This document shows, in pieces, positions 6,627-15,042 of a DNA stretch of 21,809 nucleotides. The notes beneath the pieces were generated by a model, which did no database searches, was not told the origin of the DNA, and saw only the letters and a list, made by a program, of their open reading frames with translations. Source of the DNA: Candidatus Nitrosopolaris nunavutensis (GTDB lineage Archaea; Thermoproteota; Nitrososphaeria; Nitrososphaerales; Nitrososphaeraceae); NCBI GenBank assembly GCA_002501855.1, contig DAOM01000007.1, positions 520 through 22,328 of the forward strand, read 5' to 3'. The stretch's first letter is position 1. Every line of letters begins with the position of its first letter. The translations under genes were made by a program, and so were the position numbers.

Positions 6627-7835
6627 TTGTCTTTACAAGTAGCAAAAATTAAAGGAATACCTATTAGGTTACATTTTACATTAGTCATTGTCTCTTTTCT
6701 GACAACTTGGGCTTTCGCAGCAATGCTGATGCCTGAAATCTATCCTGGCTTGGATATTTCTGTATATTGGATTATGGGTATCATAGGTGCAATCATTCTT
6801 CTTGTATCAGTACTTTTGCATGAACTAGCACACTCCATCGTTGCACTAAGGTATGGACTTAAAGTACGTGAAATAATCCTCTTTATTTTTGGAGGAGTAT
6901 CTGTGATTGAAGATCAAGACGAAGAAGCCTCTAGAGATTTTCGTAGAGTTTAAAATTGCTGTTGTGGGTCCTATAACAAGTTTTGTTATTGCTGCTATAT
7001 TAGCAACATCATTATGCCTACTGATCTATGTGACCACAGGATCTAACAATAATAGTAGGATTAATAATACTGATAATATATCAGCGATCATCGTAGCAGG
7101 TGTACTCCAATATGGCGCACTTGTCAACGTATTACTTGGTGGTATTAACCCATACCTGCGTTTCCTTCCGATGGTGGGAGGATACTCAGGTCAGCTCTTC
7201 TCAGATCGAAACGTGATTACGATAAATCTACAAAAATTACAGCAAGAATTGGAATAGCTATATCATATGGATTCATGGGGTTCGGCTTCCTCATCACGGT
7301 TTCTGGGTCATTTATCAGCGGAATATGGTTGTTGCTTGTAGGATGGTTCTTAAATAGTGGTACTAGGTCATATTTAGCGCAACATCAACTGACATCTATT
7401 TTATCTGGCGTTCGTCTCACCATGAATACGCAGATTATAGCAGTAAGAAAGGATATGCTTATCAATCATCTAATACATGATTACATAAGTGTATCTGCGA
7501 AGGACTCATTTCCAGTAATAGATGATTATGGTTATCTAGTTGGTATGGTTGCGTCCAAAGATGCATGGAGGGTGCCAGAACACAGAAGAAGTTTGGTGCA
7601 TGTAATGGATATTATGATCCAAAAGTCACATTTAATAATTATGCATACTGACAGGACAGCGGAAGATGGACTAAAATATATGAGTAGAAAACGCATGGAT
7701 ACAGTGTTTATTTGCGATCAAGAAGGAAAGCTAACTGGTCTGGTTAGTAAGACGGATATCATGAACGCAGCCGGTAAAAGAAAAGGCTACGCCGAAGGAA
7801 TAGGGAAACTTTCACGTCATAAGTCGTGGAAATAG
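6627..7835 (+). pseudogene. Site-2 protease (M50) with C-terminal CBS pair, two frameshifts
   Basis: Three frames join into one 403-codon intramembrane metalloprotease. Segment 1 (TTG start at 6627; in-frame TAA at 6621 rules out an earlier start) has membrane helices and the zinc motif HELAH (residues 65-69). An extra A near 6945 shifts into segment 2 (EFKIAVVGPITSF, then LVNVLLGG). One lost base in the C run at 7149-7151 shifts back to the first frame, restoring the second metal motif NPIPAFPSDGGR. That frame continues through DYDKSTK, two more helices and two CBS domains (about 7430-7790). The +1 and -1 lesions cancel, but about 205 bases between them are out of frame. The catalytic residues are intact once the reading is repaired, so loss is recent or the lesions are sequence errors. 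Confidence 0.8.
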
Positions 7836-7976
7836 AGTGAAATGAATTATAACAATCAAACTAGAGAGGATCGATGGATCAAATGCTGAATTTCGTATCC
7901 AAGTTTGTTAAACCATCTTGGCTAAATGTAATGCAATAGATCTGCGCTATGCGTTTGTGGATATGTAGCTCAGATT

Positions 7977-8200
7977 TTATACTTTTTTTAACTCAGCAAT
8001 ATTTGATCTCAGGAACACCTAGCACCATCAAACCCTTCGACCTCAGATTTTGGTATCCTGTATTCACCACGTGCGCCCTCAGTTATGATTACTATGGCAT
8101 CTGTCTCTATGGCGTCAACATTTCCCACATCGGCCCTATCTTTCGATCTGACATTCTTATGGACAATTGCTTCCCAATCAATTACTGGTGAATCTGACAT
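7977..8200 (-). pseudogene. PRC-barrel-like protein with a 3' frameshift
   Basis: The start is ATG 8200 (MSDSPVIDWEAIVHKNV); an ATG at 8224 in the same frame is less likely, as family members begin close to the DWE segment. A PRC-barrel pattern follows: NVRSKDRADVGNVDAI, then AIVIITEGARGEYRIPKSEV. The frame ends early at 8009 after GARCS. Restoring one lost base just after the GGTGCT codons (about 8019) gives GA-x-VFLRSNIAELKKV ending at 7977, the expected last strand. The truncated form lacks about 12 residues and might still fold. PRC-barrels bind RNA or protein partners, for example in RimM, but the role here is unknown. Confidence 0.65.
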
Positions 8201-8335
8201 CTTAGTGTTACATATGAGTATCAAGCATATATGAGTTTGGTGTTGTATTTCTTATGATGCATCAACTATAACAAATACGGTCGGCTGCAGTTCAACAACA
8301 CCCTCAGATGTTTACAATAATGAGCAACGATAACA

Positions 8336-8680
8336 CTAACTGGCTTCAAGATATTCTTTCAACGCCACTGCATTGTTAAATCTTTCTTCTTTTGCGCCAT
8401 ACAGCAGGGTTATTGATCCTTGTCTTGCTTTATCAAGTATAGTCTTAACGGATTCGGTGTTTTTATCTAATTCGTTAAAATATCGATGTCTAAATCCATC
8501 CCATTTCTTTTCATCATGCCCAAACCACACTCTTAATGAATTACTTGGTGCGATTTCTTTTTGCCACAAATCCACCTTTACCTTATCTTTGCTTAAACCA
8601 CGAGGCCAAAATCTGTCTACCAAGATCCTAAAACCAACACTTCCTTTTGGATAATCATAAATCCTTTCAATTTTTATCAT
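8336..8680 (-). CDS. DUF488 (YeaO-like) protein
   Basis: A 114-residue protein of normal length for the family. It carries the DUF488 signatures RIYDYP near the start, [11 protein letters not shown] (about residues 22-32), [18 protein letters not shown] (about 38-55), FRHRYFNEL and the C-terminal [20 protein letters not shown]. The ribosome site GAGAGG stands nine bases before ATG 8680. The family is widespread in bacteria and archaea; its biochemical role is unsettled. The gene is complete, with no lesion, and stands as a single transcription unit. Confidence 0.88.
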   Translation of the reverse strand: MIKIERIYDYPKGSVGFRILVDRFWPRGLSKDKVKVDLWQKEIAPSNSLRVWFGHDEKKWDGFRHRYFNELDKNTESVKTILDKARQGSITLLYGAKEERFNNAVALKEYLEAS

Positions 8681-8919
8681 CTGAAAACCTCTCTTAGAAT
8701 TGAATTGTTTTGCTAAACATAAAAGGCTTGATAAATGTGCCTTGTTGCCCAGAACTATTAAATATTTACATATGAAATTACATTAACGAAATATATTGCG
8801 ATTGCGAGAATATAATCTATTTTTTCGTATGTCTGTCCATAACTACGACTCTTAATGCTTAATACTTCAAGATAAATAGTATTCTTGAAATGCAACTGAT
8901 TTTATGGACCGTATGTTAA

Positions 8920-9297
8920 CTAACCGTACAAATCTTCTGCTCTTTTCAGACGTCCTTCCTCTATGCCGAATGCTTCCCTCAGTGGTTTTAATGTATCCTT
9001 AAGCCTCTCATTTAACTCGGCTTTGAATCGATCCATTTCTTCTTTTGTTGCGTCTTTCTCTATTATTAGATTCTCCAAGTCATTAAGTGATGTCATTGTT
9101 ATATCAAGCAATGAATACACAAACATTAGTTGAGTGTTCAAGTTAGATAGTAAAAGGTTTGTGTTTCGCAGGTCTGTCTGTTTTAGCTCCTCAGCACTGT
9201 CGACTCGTTTATCTGCAAGCTCTGCATGTTTCGCAGAGTGTTGTCTGAGAAGCCTGACAAACGAAATCGCATTTCCTGGAATTAGTGGTTTGCTCAT
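8920..9297 (-). CDS. Helical/coiled-coil hypothetical protein, 125 aa
   Basis: Complete ORF from ATG 9297 with ribosome site AAAGGGGA about 9 bases upstream. The sequence is nearly all helix, with heptad-like stretches (AELADKRVDSAEELKQTDL; KEEMDRFKAELNERLKDTL) and Leu/Met-rich centres (LLLSNLNTQLMFVYSLLDI). It has no signal peptide and is probably a soluble coiled-coil protein. The upstream gene at 9331-9504 on the same strand ends 33 bases before this start, suggesting an operon. I do not recognise the family. Confidence 0.7.
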   Translation of the reverse strand: MSKPLIPGNAISFVRLLRQHSAKHAELADKRVDSAEELKQTDLRNTNLLLSNLNTQLMFVYSLLDITMTSLNDLENLIIEKDATKEEMDRFKAELNERLKDTLKPLREAFGIEEGRLKRAEDLYG

Positions 9298-9330
9298 TTT
9301 CTTTTCCCCTTTATTTCAGTTTCACTTACT

Positions 9331-9504
9331 TCAAACCAGGTATTTATTGCTTGAATTATGATTTCGAGCAATTGCAAGTGTAACGTGTACACCTCGTCCA
9401 AATACGGCTGATACGACGAACAGTTTTACATAAAAAGCTACAGACGAGAAATGGATGAGTTGCCACATAACGGCCGTATCAATAAAGATCAATCCAATAA
9501 GCAC
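9331..9504 (-). CDS. Small membrane protein, 57 aa
   Basis: GTG start at 9504 preceded by AAGGAT; stop TGA at 9331-9333. Two hydrophobic stretches (LIGLIFIDTAVMWQLIHF and VAFYVKLFVVSAVFG) are followed by a polar tail (RNHNSSNKYLV). An in-frame TAA just upstream fixes the start region. A TATA-like TTATTTAAAAATT lies about 40 bases upstream. The next gene on the strand begins 33 bases downstream. The family is unknown; the coding call rests on the amphipathic pattern, the ribosome site and the operon spacing. Confidence 0.5.
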   Translation of the reverse strand: MLIGLIFIDTAVMWQLIHFSSVAFYVKLFVVSAVFGRGVHVTLAIARNHNSSNKYLV

Positions 9505-9684
9505 ACATCCTTAGTCCGATCGATATGACCCGTTCTAATTTTTAAATAATTGTACCCTGGGTTACGAAATTAGGGGCTATTATCTATATTTTTCATTAAT
9601 CATTTAAGAAGTTTGTATTTTATTTAATCCTCAGAATATATACAAAAATACATTTATAGATTTATTAGTTTTACTTATTATTTA

Positions 9685-10103
9685 TTGTCAATTCCATCTG
9701 CAACTATAGAAAAAACAGAAGTTTTGCATAATATTACAAACATAACCAAGGTTTTATGCTAAAATAAATAGCAGATATGACTATTATGGAGTTACCTCTA
9801 AACTTACACTATTAACAACAGAATATAGTACAATCAATAGAACATTGCTTGACCTCAAGAATGAAGGTGTTAGATTAAGACATATCACTGAAATTACAAA
9901 GGATAAATATCTCTTACTGCAAACAAGTAATGAAAATTGCAGAGCTTCGTCATTTAGATGGTGTTAAAGGCAAAATTGAAGTGAGTGATACAGAATTTAT
10001 ACTCACTATAACTCCTGATGAAGAATCACATGTAATCCCTCAAGTTATTCACAGTAATGTAAAACAATTAGTAGACCAACAGAAGCATCTGTTTGAAAGG
10101 TGA
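9685..10103 (+). pseudogene. Thaumarchaeal sensor-type domain fragment, two frameshifts
   Basis: Three frames join. TTG 9685 starts SIPSATIEKTEVLHNITNIT (to TAA 9760). A shift near 9757 leads to RYDYYGVTSKLTLL...NEGVRLRHITEITKD, and a shift near 9906 leads to ISYCKQVMKIAELRHLDGVK...VIHSNVKQLVDQQKHLFER, ending at TGA 10101. This is the extracytoplasmic-like sensor domain that often precedes PAS/histidine-kinase modules in Nitrososphaera-type genomes. Here the expected continuation (FWNKAIPAEQRI-like) and all kinase domains are missing. The piece stops exactly where methyltransferase coding begins, in a different frame, suggesting a recombination junction. It is non-functional as a sensor kinase. 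Confidence 0.65.
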
Positions 10104-10661
10104 AGCTGTTCTGCTTGAACATATTTCAATAGATGCAAAGCGTATACTTGATCTTGGTACTGGTGATGGAAGACTAGTTAAACTTCTAAAGACAGGGAGA
10201 CCAAATATAGAGGAAGCTATAGCTGTTGATGCTTCGCCAACTATGCTCAAATCTTTACGAGAACACTTCGGTACTGATCCAGATGTAAGAATGATGGAAC
10301 ACGATCTTAACAATCCATTATCACAATTACAAGCTGACCTGGGATACTTTGATGCAGTAGTCTAAGCTTTGCAATACATCATTTATCTCATGAGCGCAAA
10401 CGCTCACTATATCAAGAGGTATATAATATACTCAATCCAACTGGTATATTTTGTAACCTTGAACATGTAGCATCACCATCGGTTGAGTATCACATAAGGT
10501 TTCTACATGCTATTGGATATACGCCACAAATGGAAGACAAATCAAATAAGTTATTGTCCATGGAAACACAACTAAAATGGCTAAGGGAAATAGGGTTTGT
10601 AGATGTGGATTGCTATTGGAAGTGGTTTGAAATGGCTCTTTTAATTGGGTATAAAGCATAG
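10093..10661 (+). pseudogene. Class I SAM methyltransferase, truncated and frameshifted
   Basis: From about 10093 the sequence reads EAVLLEHISIDAKRILDLGTGDGRLVKLL. The SAM-binding motif I is LDLGTGDGR, followed by acidic AVDASPTMLKSL (motif II), HDLNNPL and YFDAVV. One base lost at 10363-10364 creates a stop; repairing it gives SFAIHHLSHERKRSLYQEVY, LNPTGIFCNLEHV and WLREIGFVDVDCYWKWFEMALLIGYKA, ending at TAG 10659-10661. This is a complete methyltransferase core and C-terminus. The N-terminal segment expected before the EAVLLEH stretch is absent, replaced by the sensor fragment, with in-frame stops just upstream. The substrate is unknown. Confidence 0.75.
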
Positions 10662-10698
10662 CAAAATCTGGACCTCTTATTGAGAGAAATTATAGTAA

Positions 10699-10995
10699 TT
10701 ACAGCCGATTTAATTTTGGATAAGATAGTTTTGTAGATTCTTTCTCCAGCTCATCAACCTCTATGTGCATATCTGACTCTTTAGGATGTTATGACAAGAT
10801 TGAAATTTCGCTTCCAATAAGAATTCATGTTCAATGCTAAAGCCACAATTCCTGTTTTGTTTGCTGAATTTTGTCTTTAATTCTGTCTTCCAGCTCTGAG
10901 AATTCATTCATATAGAATCAACATATGGATCCTTTATCGATATATTCATTGTAGGACTTCAGGAAGAGGGAGCCTGATTTTATTGTCTGCGACAT
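10699..10995 (-). pseudogene. Broken small helical protein, about 98 codons
   Basis: ATG at 10995 gives MSQTIKSGSLFLKSYNEYID, then an in-frame TGA, then MNEFSELEDRIKDKIQQTK in the same frame to a TAG. The middle reads on in the +1 frame (IEHEFLLEAKFQSCHNILKS). The original frame then resumes as MHIEVDELEKESTKLSYPK, ending at TAA 10699-10701. The total span is an exact multiple of three, as expected for compensating indels. The protein would be charged and helical. No family is recognised. Confidence 0.4.
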
Positions 10996-11145
10996 TACAA
11001 CACAATCTGCAGAATATTACCGTCGTCAGATGAAATTATTGATGATTAGTGCTTTGCTTTCTTTGCGTCGGTAGTACTCCTTCAAGTATCTATAGATATC
11101 CTAAGGTAAAGTAACTGATTTAAGTTATGAACGTGATGATAATGC

Positions 11146-11277
11146 ATGTGCGACTTCATAGCCTATGAAATCAAAGATAAGTGGCGATTCAAGCACAAGA
11201 TTGCAGAAGAGGAAGACTTAGAAGAAGAACCTGAACTTGAGAAGGTACAAGAACAACCTATTACGATGACCCAATAA
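11146..11277 (+). CDS. Small acidic protein or 3' remnant, 43 aa
   Basis: ATG at 11146, TAA at 11275-11277. The N-terminus is WRFKHKI-containing and basic; the rest is very acidic (AEEEDLEEEPELEKV). The composition is strongly protein-like. Protein-like reading in a neighbouring frame continues upstream (SYERDDNACATS before 11159), so this may be the tail of another broken gene. There is no ribosome site and no known family. Confidence 0.35.
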   Translation: MCDFIAYEIKDKWRFKHKIAEEEDLEEEPELEKVQEQPITMTQ

Positions 11278-11563
11278 ACAAGAAGACCGTAGTAGAATTC
11301 TGTCCGACTGGCCTTAATCTCATCGGTGTATACTCTTGCTGCTTGCAATGGCCCATAGCTTCATATTTTTTTCTTTTTAGTACGGATGTGATTTACAGGA
11401 AATGCTGGAAATCTTAAGGTGATTCTAAAGTGCTAATATCCTAAACAAACAAGTTTATCTATCTCTTGACAATACCACTGCTGATAATGACCTGGCATGG
11501 AAATCCCACATCTACCATTTTATTATCCTCTTTATTATTGACACCATTAACGATTCTATATGC

Positions 11564-11689
11564 TTATGTGTCCCTATAAAAATAAGATACTCCAACTCCC
11601 AGAAGAATCCCACCTATTACATCCAATGGAATAGGACCACCAACATATACTCTCGATAGACATACAAGACCTGCTCTTCTCGCAGTTGA
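11564..11689 (-). pseudogene. C-terminal remnant of a PAP2-family phosphatase
   Basis: Just beyond the end of the copper ATPase, the minus strand reads STARRAGLVCLSRVYVG followed by PLDVIGGILLGVGVSY. This matches the last signature of PAP2 phosphatases (SRVYVGxHxPLDV-x-G), which dephosphorylate lipid phosphates. The catalytic His of that motif is lost (GGPIPLD in place of GVHYPLD). The SGH and KxxxxxxRP motifs are absent and a TGA precedes the piece. The same frame stays open for another 37 codons after one stop. It is a dead fragment. Confidence 0.6.
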
Positions 11690-11700
11690 TCATGTTGTTG

Positions 11701-13932
11701 TTATTTTTGGGGGTGACTGGTAATAGCGGTTTGTTTAAGATCATAATTAGAGAAAATTTTCTGCTTCTCCAATTCCATTCTTCTTCCTTTACTAACTTTG
11801 AATTTGGGTTTGTATCTTCCAAGTAATATCGAATTGCCTACTACCGTTACAGAGCTCATTGCCATTGCTAAACCAGCAAGCATAGGAAGCCATCCAAACA
11901 TATTCAAACCAAACAACGGCACTAACGCCCCTGCTGCCACCGGTATTAAACCCGCATTGTATACAAAAGCCCAGAAAAGATTTTGCTTTATCTTAGATAC
12001 TGTCTTTTTTCCTAAATCAAGTGCTATAGGAACATCCATTAGATCATCTTTTATCAGGATAATTCCTCCGGTCTCCTTGGCAACATCTGTTCCAGAACCT
12101 ATTGCAATTCCTAGATCAGCTTCTGCCAATGCTGGCGCATCATTTATGCCATCTCCCACCATTGCCACGACCTTTTTTTCTTCATCTCTTAGCTTTGAGA
12201 TTACCTGTTGTTTTTGTTGCGGTAATACTTGAGCAATAACCCTACTAATTCCGAGTTTGGATGCAACTGCTTTAGCTGTTCTTTCATTATCTCCTGTCAA
12301 CATTGCTACTTCTATTCCCATTGAATTAGTAAGTATATCAATCGCATCCTTTGCATTCTTTTTTATAGTATCTGCAAGAGCAATTATTCCTGCAAGTTTA
12401 TTGTCGATTGCAACAAGAGTACCTGTTTTGCCTTGAATTTCAAGCTGTGTAAGAGTTGTGTCTACAGTTTCAGTAACTGGAATATTATTATCATCCATTA
12501 GTTTTCTATTTCCGATAAGAATTGTATGATCTGCATATGTTGCTCTAAGACCATGACCTGATACTGCTTCAAATGAGGTCGGATTAGAGATTACCGGAAT
12601 TCCTTTTTCTTTAGCATTATTAACAACTGCTTGACCTAAAGGATGTTCTGAGCCAGATTCTGCAATTGCAGCAAGTCTAAGCAATTCATTTTCACCTATT
12701 CCCGACAAATCCAATATGTCAGTTACAGACGGCTTACCTTTTGTCAAAGTTCCAGTTTTATCAAATACTATTGTCTTTACTTTCTTTGCTATTTCCAAAT
12801 ATTCTCCGCCCTTAAACAAGATTCCATTTTCAGCTCCTCTTCCTGCTCCCATCATGAGAGCAGCAGGCGTTGCAATACCTAAGGCACAGGGACACGCAAT
12901 TATTACTATTGATACAAATGCTAAAAGTGAAAATGTCAGTCCTATATCCCCTACAAAGTACCATCCGAGGCCTACGCCTGTTGCTATTGCTAAAACTGCA
13001 GGTACAAAATATTTTGCAACTTGGTCTACTAACCTTTGCATCTGTGCCTTTCCTGTTCTTGCCTCTTCAACTAACGTTATTATCTGCGAAAGTACAGTAT
13101 CTTGTCCAACTTTTGAAGCTTTGACTTTTAGTAATCCACTCTTGTTAATGGTTGCGCCTATAACCTCATCTCCCTTTTCCTTATCTACAGGTATGCTTTC
13201 CCCAGTCATAGCTGATTCGTCTATAGACGAGGAGCCTTCTATCACGATGCCATCTGTTGGTATTCTTTCTCCAGGTCTTATGATCATAACTTCACCTTCC
13301 TGCACCTGCTCTACTGGGATTTCTACCTCTTCACCTCCTTCCCTCATGACTTTGGTCATTCTTGGTTGAAGATCAAGTAGTTTCCTTACAGCATCGGAAG
13401 CTTTTTCTTTAGTCCTTGTTTCAAGCAATCTTCCAATTAATATTAAGGTGATAATAATTGCTGCAGATTCAAAATAAACTGATTTAAATGGAAAATATCC
13501 TGGAGCTATTGTAACTATTGCACTATACAAATAAGCAGCTGATGTTCCAATCGCAATAAGTGTGTCCATATTAGATGCTTTAGCCTTAATTCCATCCCAT
13601 AATCCCCTATAGAAGCGCCACCCTATCCAGAATTGTAAAGGGGTAGCTAATGCTAGTATTATATAGTTCCCATAATGCATAACTGCAATAGGAAACAGAC
13701 CACCACTAAACTGTGCAGGAAACATGTGAGGTAAGCTAAAAATTACTATGGGTATTGTTAGTGCTATGCTTATAGCGACATATTTCTTGAGCTTTTTTAG
13801 TTCCTTTTCAGGCTGAAGAAATTCGTCTAAGCACTGCTTACTGCAAAAGTAATATTCTCTTCCATCTTTATTATACCGTATTGCATCAGGCTTTTCTTCT
13901 ACAAACATACCACAAACAGGATCTTTCGCCAT
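11701..13932 (-). CDS. copA: Copper-transporting P1B-type ATPase with N-terminal YHS domain
   Basis: A complete 743-residue pump. It has an N-terminal YHS/TRASH metal-binding domain (DPVCGM at 4-9, YYFCSKQC at 27-34) rather than HMA domains. It then has the A-domain TGES (243-246), the transmembrane CPC (347-349), the phosphorylation site DKTGT (391-395, Asp391), HP (430-431), GDGIND (593-598), YN in TM7 (658-659) and MSS in TM8 (692-694). CPC plus YN plus MSS is the P1B-1 signature for Cu(I) (Ag(I)) export driven by ATP. The basic C-terminal tail (KPKFKVSKGRR) is unusual but intact. No lesion occurs in 2232 bases, in contrast to the neighbours, so it is under selection. A palindrome lies in its promoter. 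Confidence 0.95.
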   Translation of the reverse strand: MAKDPVCGMFVEEKPDAIRYNKDGREYYFCSKQCLDEFLQPEKELKKLKKYVAISIALTIPIVIFSLPHMFPAQFSGGLFPIAVMHYGNYIILALATPLQFWIGWRFYRGLWDGIKAKASNMDTLIAIGTSAAYLYSAIVTIAPGYFPFKSVYFESAAIIITLILIGRLLETRTKEKASDAVRKLLDLQPRMTKVMREGGEEVEIPVEQVQEGEVMIIRPGERIPTDGIVIEGSSSIDESAMTGESIPVDKEKGDEVIGATINKSGLLKVKASKVGQDTVLSQIITLVEEARTGKAQMQRLVDQVAKYFVPAVLAIATGVGLGWYFVGDIGLTFSLLAFVSIVIIACPCALGIATPAALMMGAGRGAENGILFKGGEYLEIAKKVKTIVFDKTGTLTKGKPSVTDILDLSGIGENELLRLAAIAESGSEHPLGQAVVNNAKEKGIPVISNPTSFEAVSGHGLRATYADHTILIGNRKLMDDNNIPVTETVDTTLTQLEIQGKTGTLVAIDNKLAGIIALADTIKKNAKDAIDILTNSMGIEVAMLTGDNERTAKAVASKLGISRVIAQVLPQQKQQVISKLRDEEKKVVAMVGDGINDAPALAEADLGIAIGSGTDVAKETGGIILIKDDLMDVPIALDLGKKTVSKIKQNLFWAFVYNAGLIPVAAGALVPLFGLNMFGWLPMLAGLAMAMSSVTVVGNSILLGRYKPKFKVSKGRRMELEKQKIFSNYDLKQTAITSHPQK

Positions 13933-13966
13933 CTCTTGTAATCTTGTATTATAGCTAGACGAACAG

Positions 13967-13997
13967 ATGTATAAGCCTAGGTGTTTACAATTGTAAA
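13967..13997 (-). promoter_or_regulatory. copA promoter with a palindromic site
   Basis: On the minus strand, a TATA-like CTTATACAT (13967-13975) lies about 35-43 bases before the copA ATG. Just upstream of it is a perfect 14-bp palindrome, TTTACAATTGTAAA (13984-13997). A site directly upstream of TATA in archaea is a typical place for an activator or a metal-responsive regulator. No copper regulator gene is visible in the window. Confidence 0.45.
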
Positions 13998-14289
13998 ATA
14001 TGATGGTATTTCAATTTATAGACACATCCAGTCAGCAAAGACAAAATATCCCTTTTTTTGTGTTTCAGAAACCATTTTTTAGGTACATTTAAGTACAGTA
14101 AGAAGATTATTATATTTACCAACATTAGTAGGAATAAAACACCTTTACTTCTTAATTTTTACTTGTGGTACGCTTCTGTAAATGTGAGTAATATAATGAG
14201 TATAACTATCGCATTCTAAAAATTGACAATTAGGTAACTGATCCTCATCTATTATATGCAGTATAATTATATTCTTCTCAGAGTATTAA
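13998..14289. other. Intergenic region between divergent genes
   Basis: AT-rich, no ORF recognised. A TATA-like ATTATATGC at 14251-14259 stands about 31-39 bases before the ATG at 14290. Confidence 0.4.
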
Positions 14290-14727
14290 ATGAATACAAA
14301 AACAAAGGCATTCACCATATTTGTTATTGTGGCGGCAGGACTAGCGCTCATAACAGCATCTAGTTTCTCTATTGATTCTGTGCTAGCTGTAAAGACAAGC
14401 AGTTCCCATAAAAGCAAGAGCAGCAGCGGCACATCAACTTCATCATCCAGTAAGGAATTGAAAAATCTCATTGCATGTGAAACTACTTCAGCTAAAGGAG
14501 CAGGAGGTCTTAGTCAGAATCAAGTTCTGAATTGCTATAGCCAAGCCTTTGCTGGAAACACAACAGCCACGACTACCAACTCTACAGTCCCAACCGCTAC
14601 TGGGGGTAATAGCAGCTCTACTAATAATGTTGGTGTGGGTGCTGGTAGTACTAGCGGTAGCGGCAGCAGCCAGAGCTCTTCTAGCAGTCACTCACATCAT
14701 CATAGCTCAGGTAGTTCAAGCAGATGA
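14290..14727 (+). CDS. Secreted Ser/Gly/His-rich protein
   Basis: A 145-residue protein with a clear signal peptide (IFVIVAAGLALITASSF, about residues 11-27, ending near VLAVK). It then has a Ser/Lys-rich region, a short conserved-looking core with two Cys (LIACETTSAKGAGGLSQNQVLNCYSQAF, about 59-86; a possible disulfide), a Thr/Asn/Gly-rich linker, and a low-complexity tail of Ser, Gly and His ending HSHHHSSGSSSR. The His cluster could bind metal, which is suggestive beside a copper pump but unproven. It is probably exported, heavily disordered and possibly glycosylated. A hairpin/poly-T terminator follows. Confidence 0.75.
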   Translation: MNTKTKAFTIFVIVAAGLALITASSFSIDSVLAVKTSSSHKSKSSSGTSTSSSSKELKNLIACETTSAKGAGGLSQNQVLNCYSQAFAGNTTATTTNSTVPTATGGNSSSTNNVGVGAGSTSGSGSSQSSSSSHSHHHSSGSSSR

Positions 14728-14748
14728 TATCCGCTTGTCTTATATCCC

Positions 14749-14777
14749 AATAGCAAAAATCGCTATTATTTTTTTTT
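14749..14777 (+). terminator. Hairpin plus nine-T terminator
   Basis: AATAGC (14749-14754) pairs with GCTATT (14762-14767) across a seven-base loop, followed after one A by nine T (14769-14777). It lies 22 bases after the stop of the gene ending at 14727. Confidence 0.7.
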
Positions 14778-14794
14778 ATATGGGTGATCGATAA

Positions 14795-15042
14795 GTGAGA
14801 TTATGTGAGATAACTTATTGAATCGACTAGATTTCTTGCATACTATTACCAATATACAAGATATATGCTTCTACTATATTAACAGTCATTTTTGATAACG
14901 TTGCTAATAACTAGTAATGACTTCGTATTATTACTAGAATTATATATCGAATAACTTCAATACGAATCATATGTAAACTTTTTATTATGAATATTTTCTG
15001 TACCGATTTTAAATTATTTTCCTTCTAATTTGGTATTGCTAG
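14795..15042. other. Intergenic region, nothing recognised
   Basis: AT-rich. TTTTAAATTATTTT near 15007-15020 is a candidate TATA region for the permease relic. Confidence 0.35.

Noticed and set aside
8373..8654. Plus-strand ORF opposite the DUF488 gene
   Set aside because: Antisense shadow; DUF488 motifs are on the minus strand.
9403..9520. Plus-strand 25-codon ORF beginning MDELPHNGR
   Set aside because: It lies opposite the better-supported small membrane protein with a ribosome site and promoter.
11574..11822. Minus-strand ORF overlapping the copA 3' end
   Set aside because: It is out of frame with copA and with the PAP2 remnant, and low in protein-like features.
12716..13369. Long plus-strand open frame (217 codons) inside copA
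   Set aside because: Antisense shadow of the ATPase. The minus strand carries every P1B motif, and the plus translation is Pro/Ser-rich without family features.
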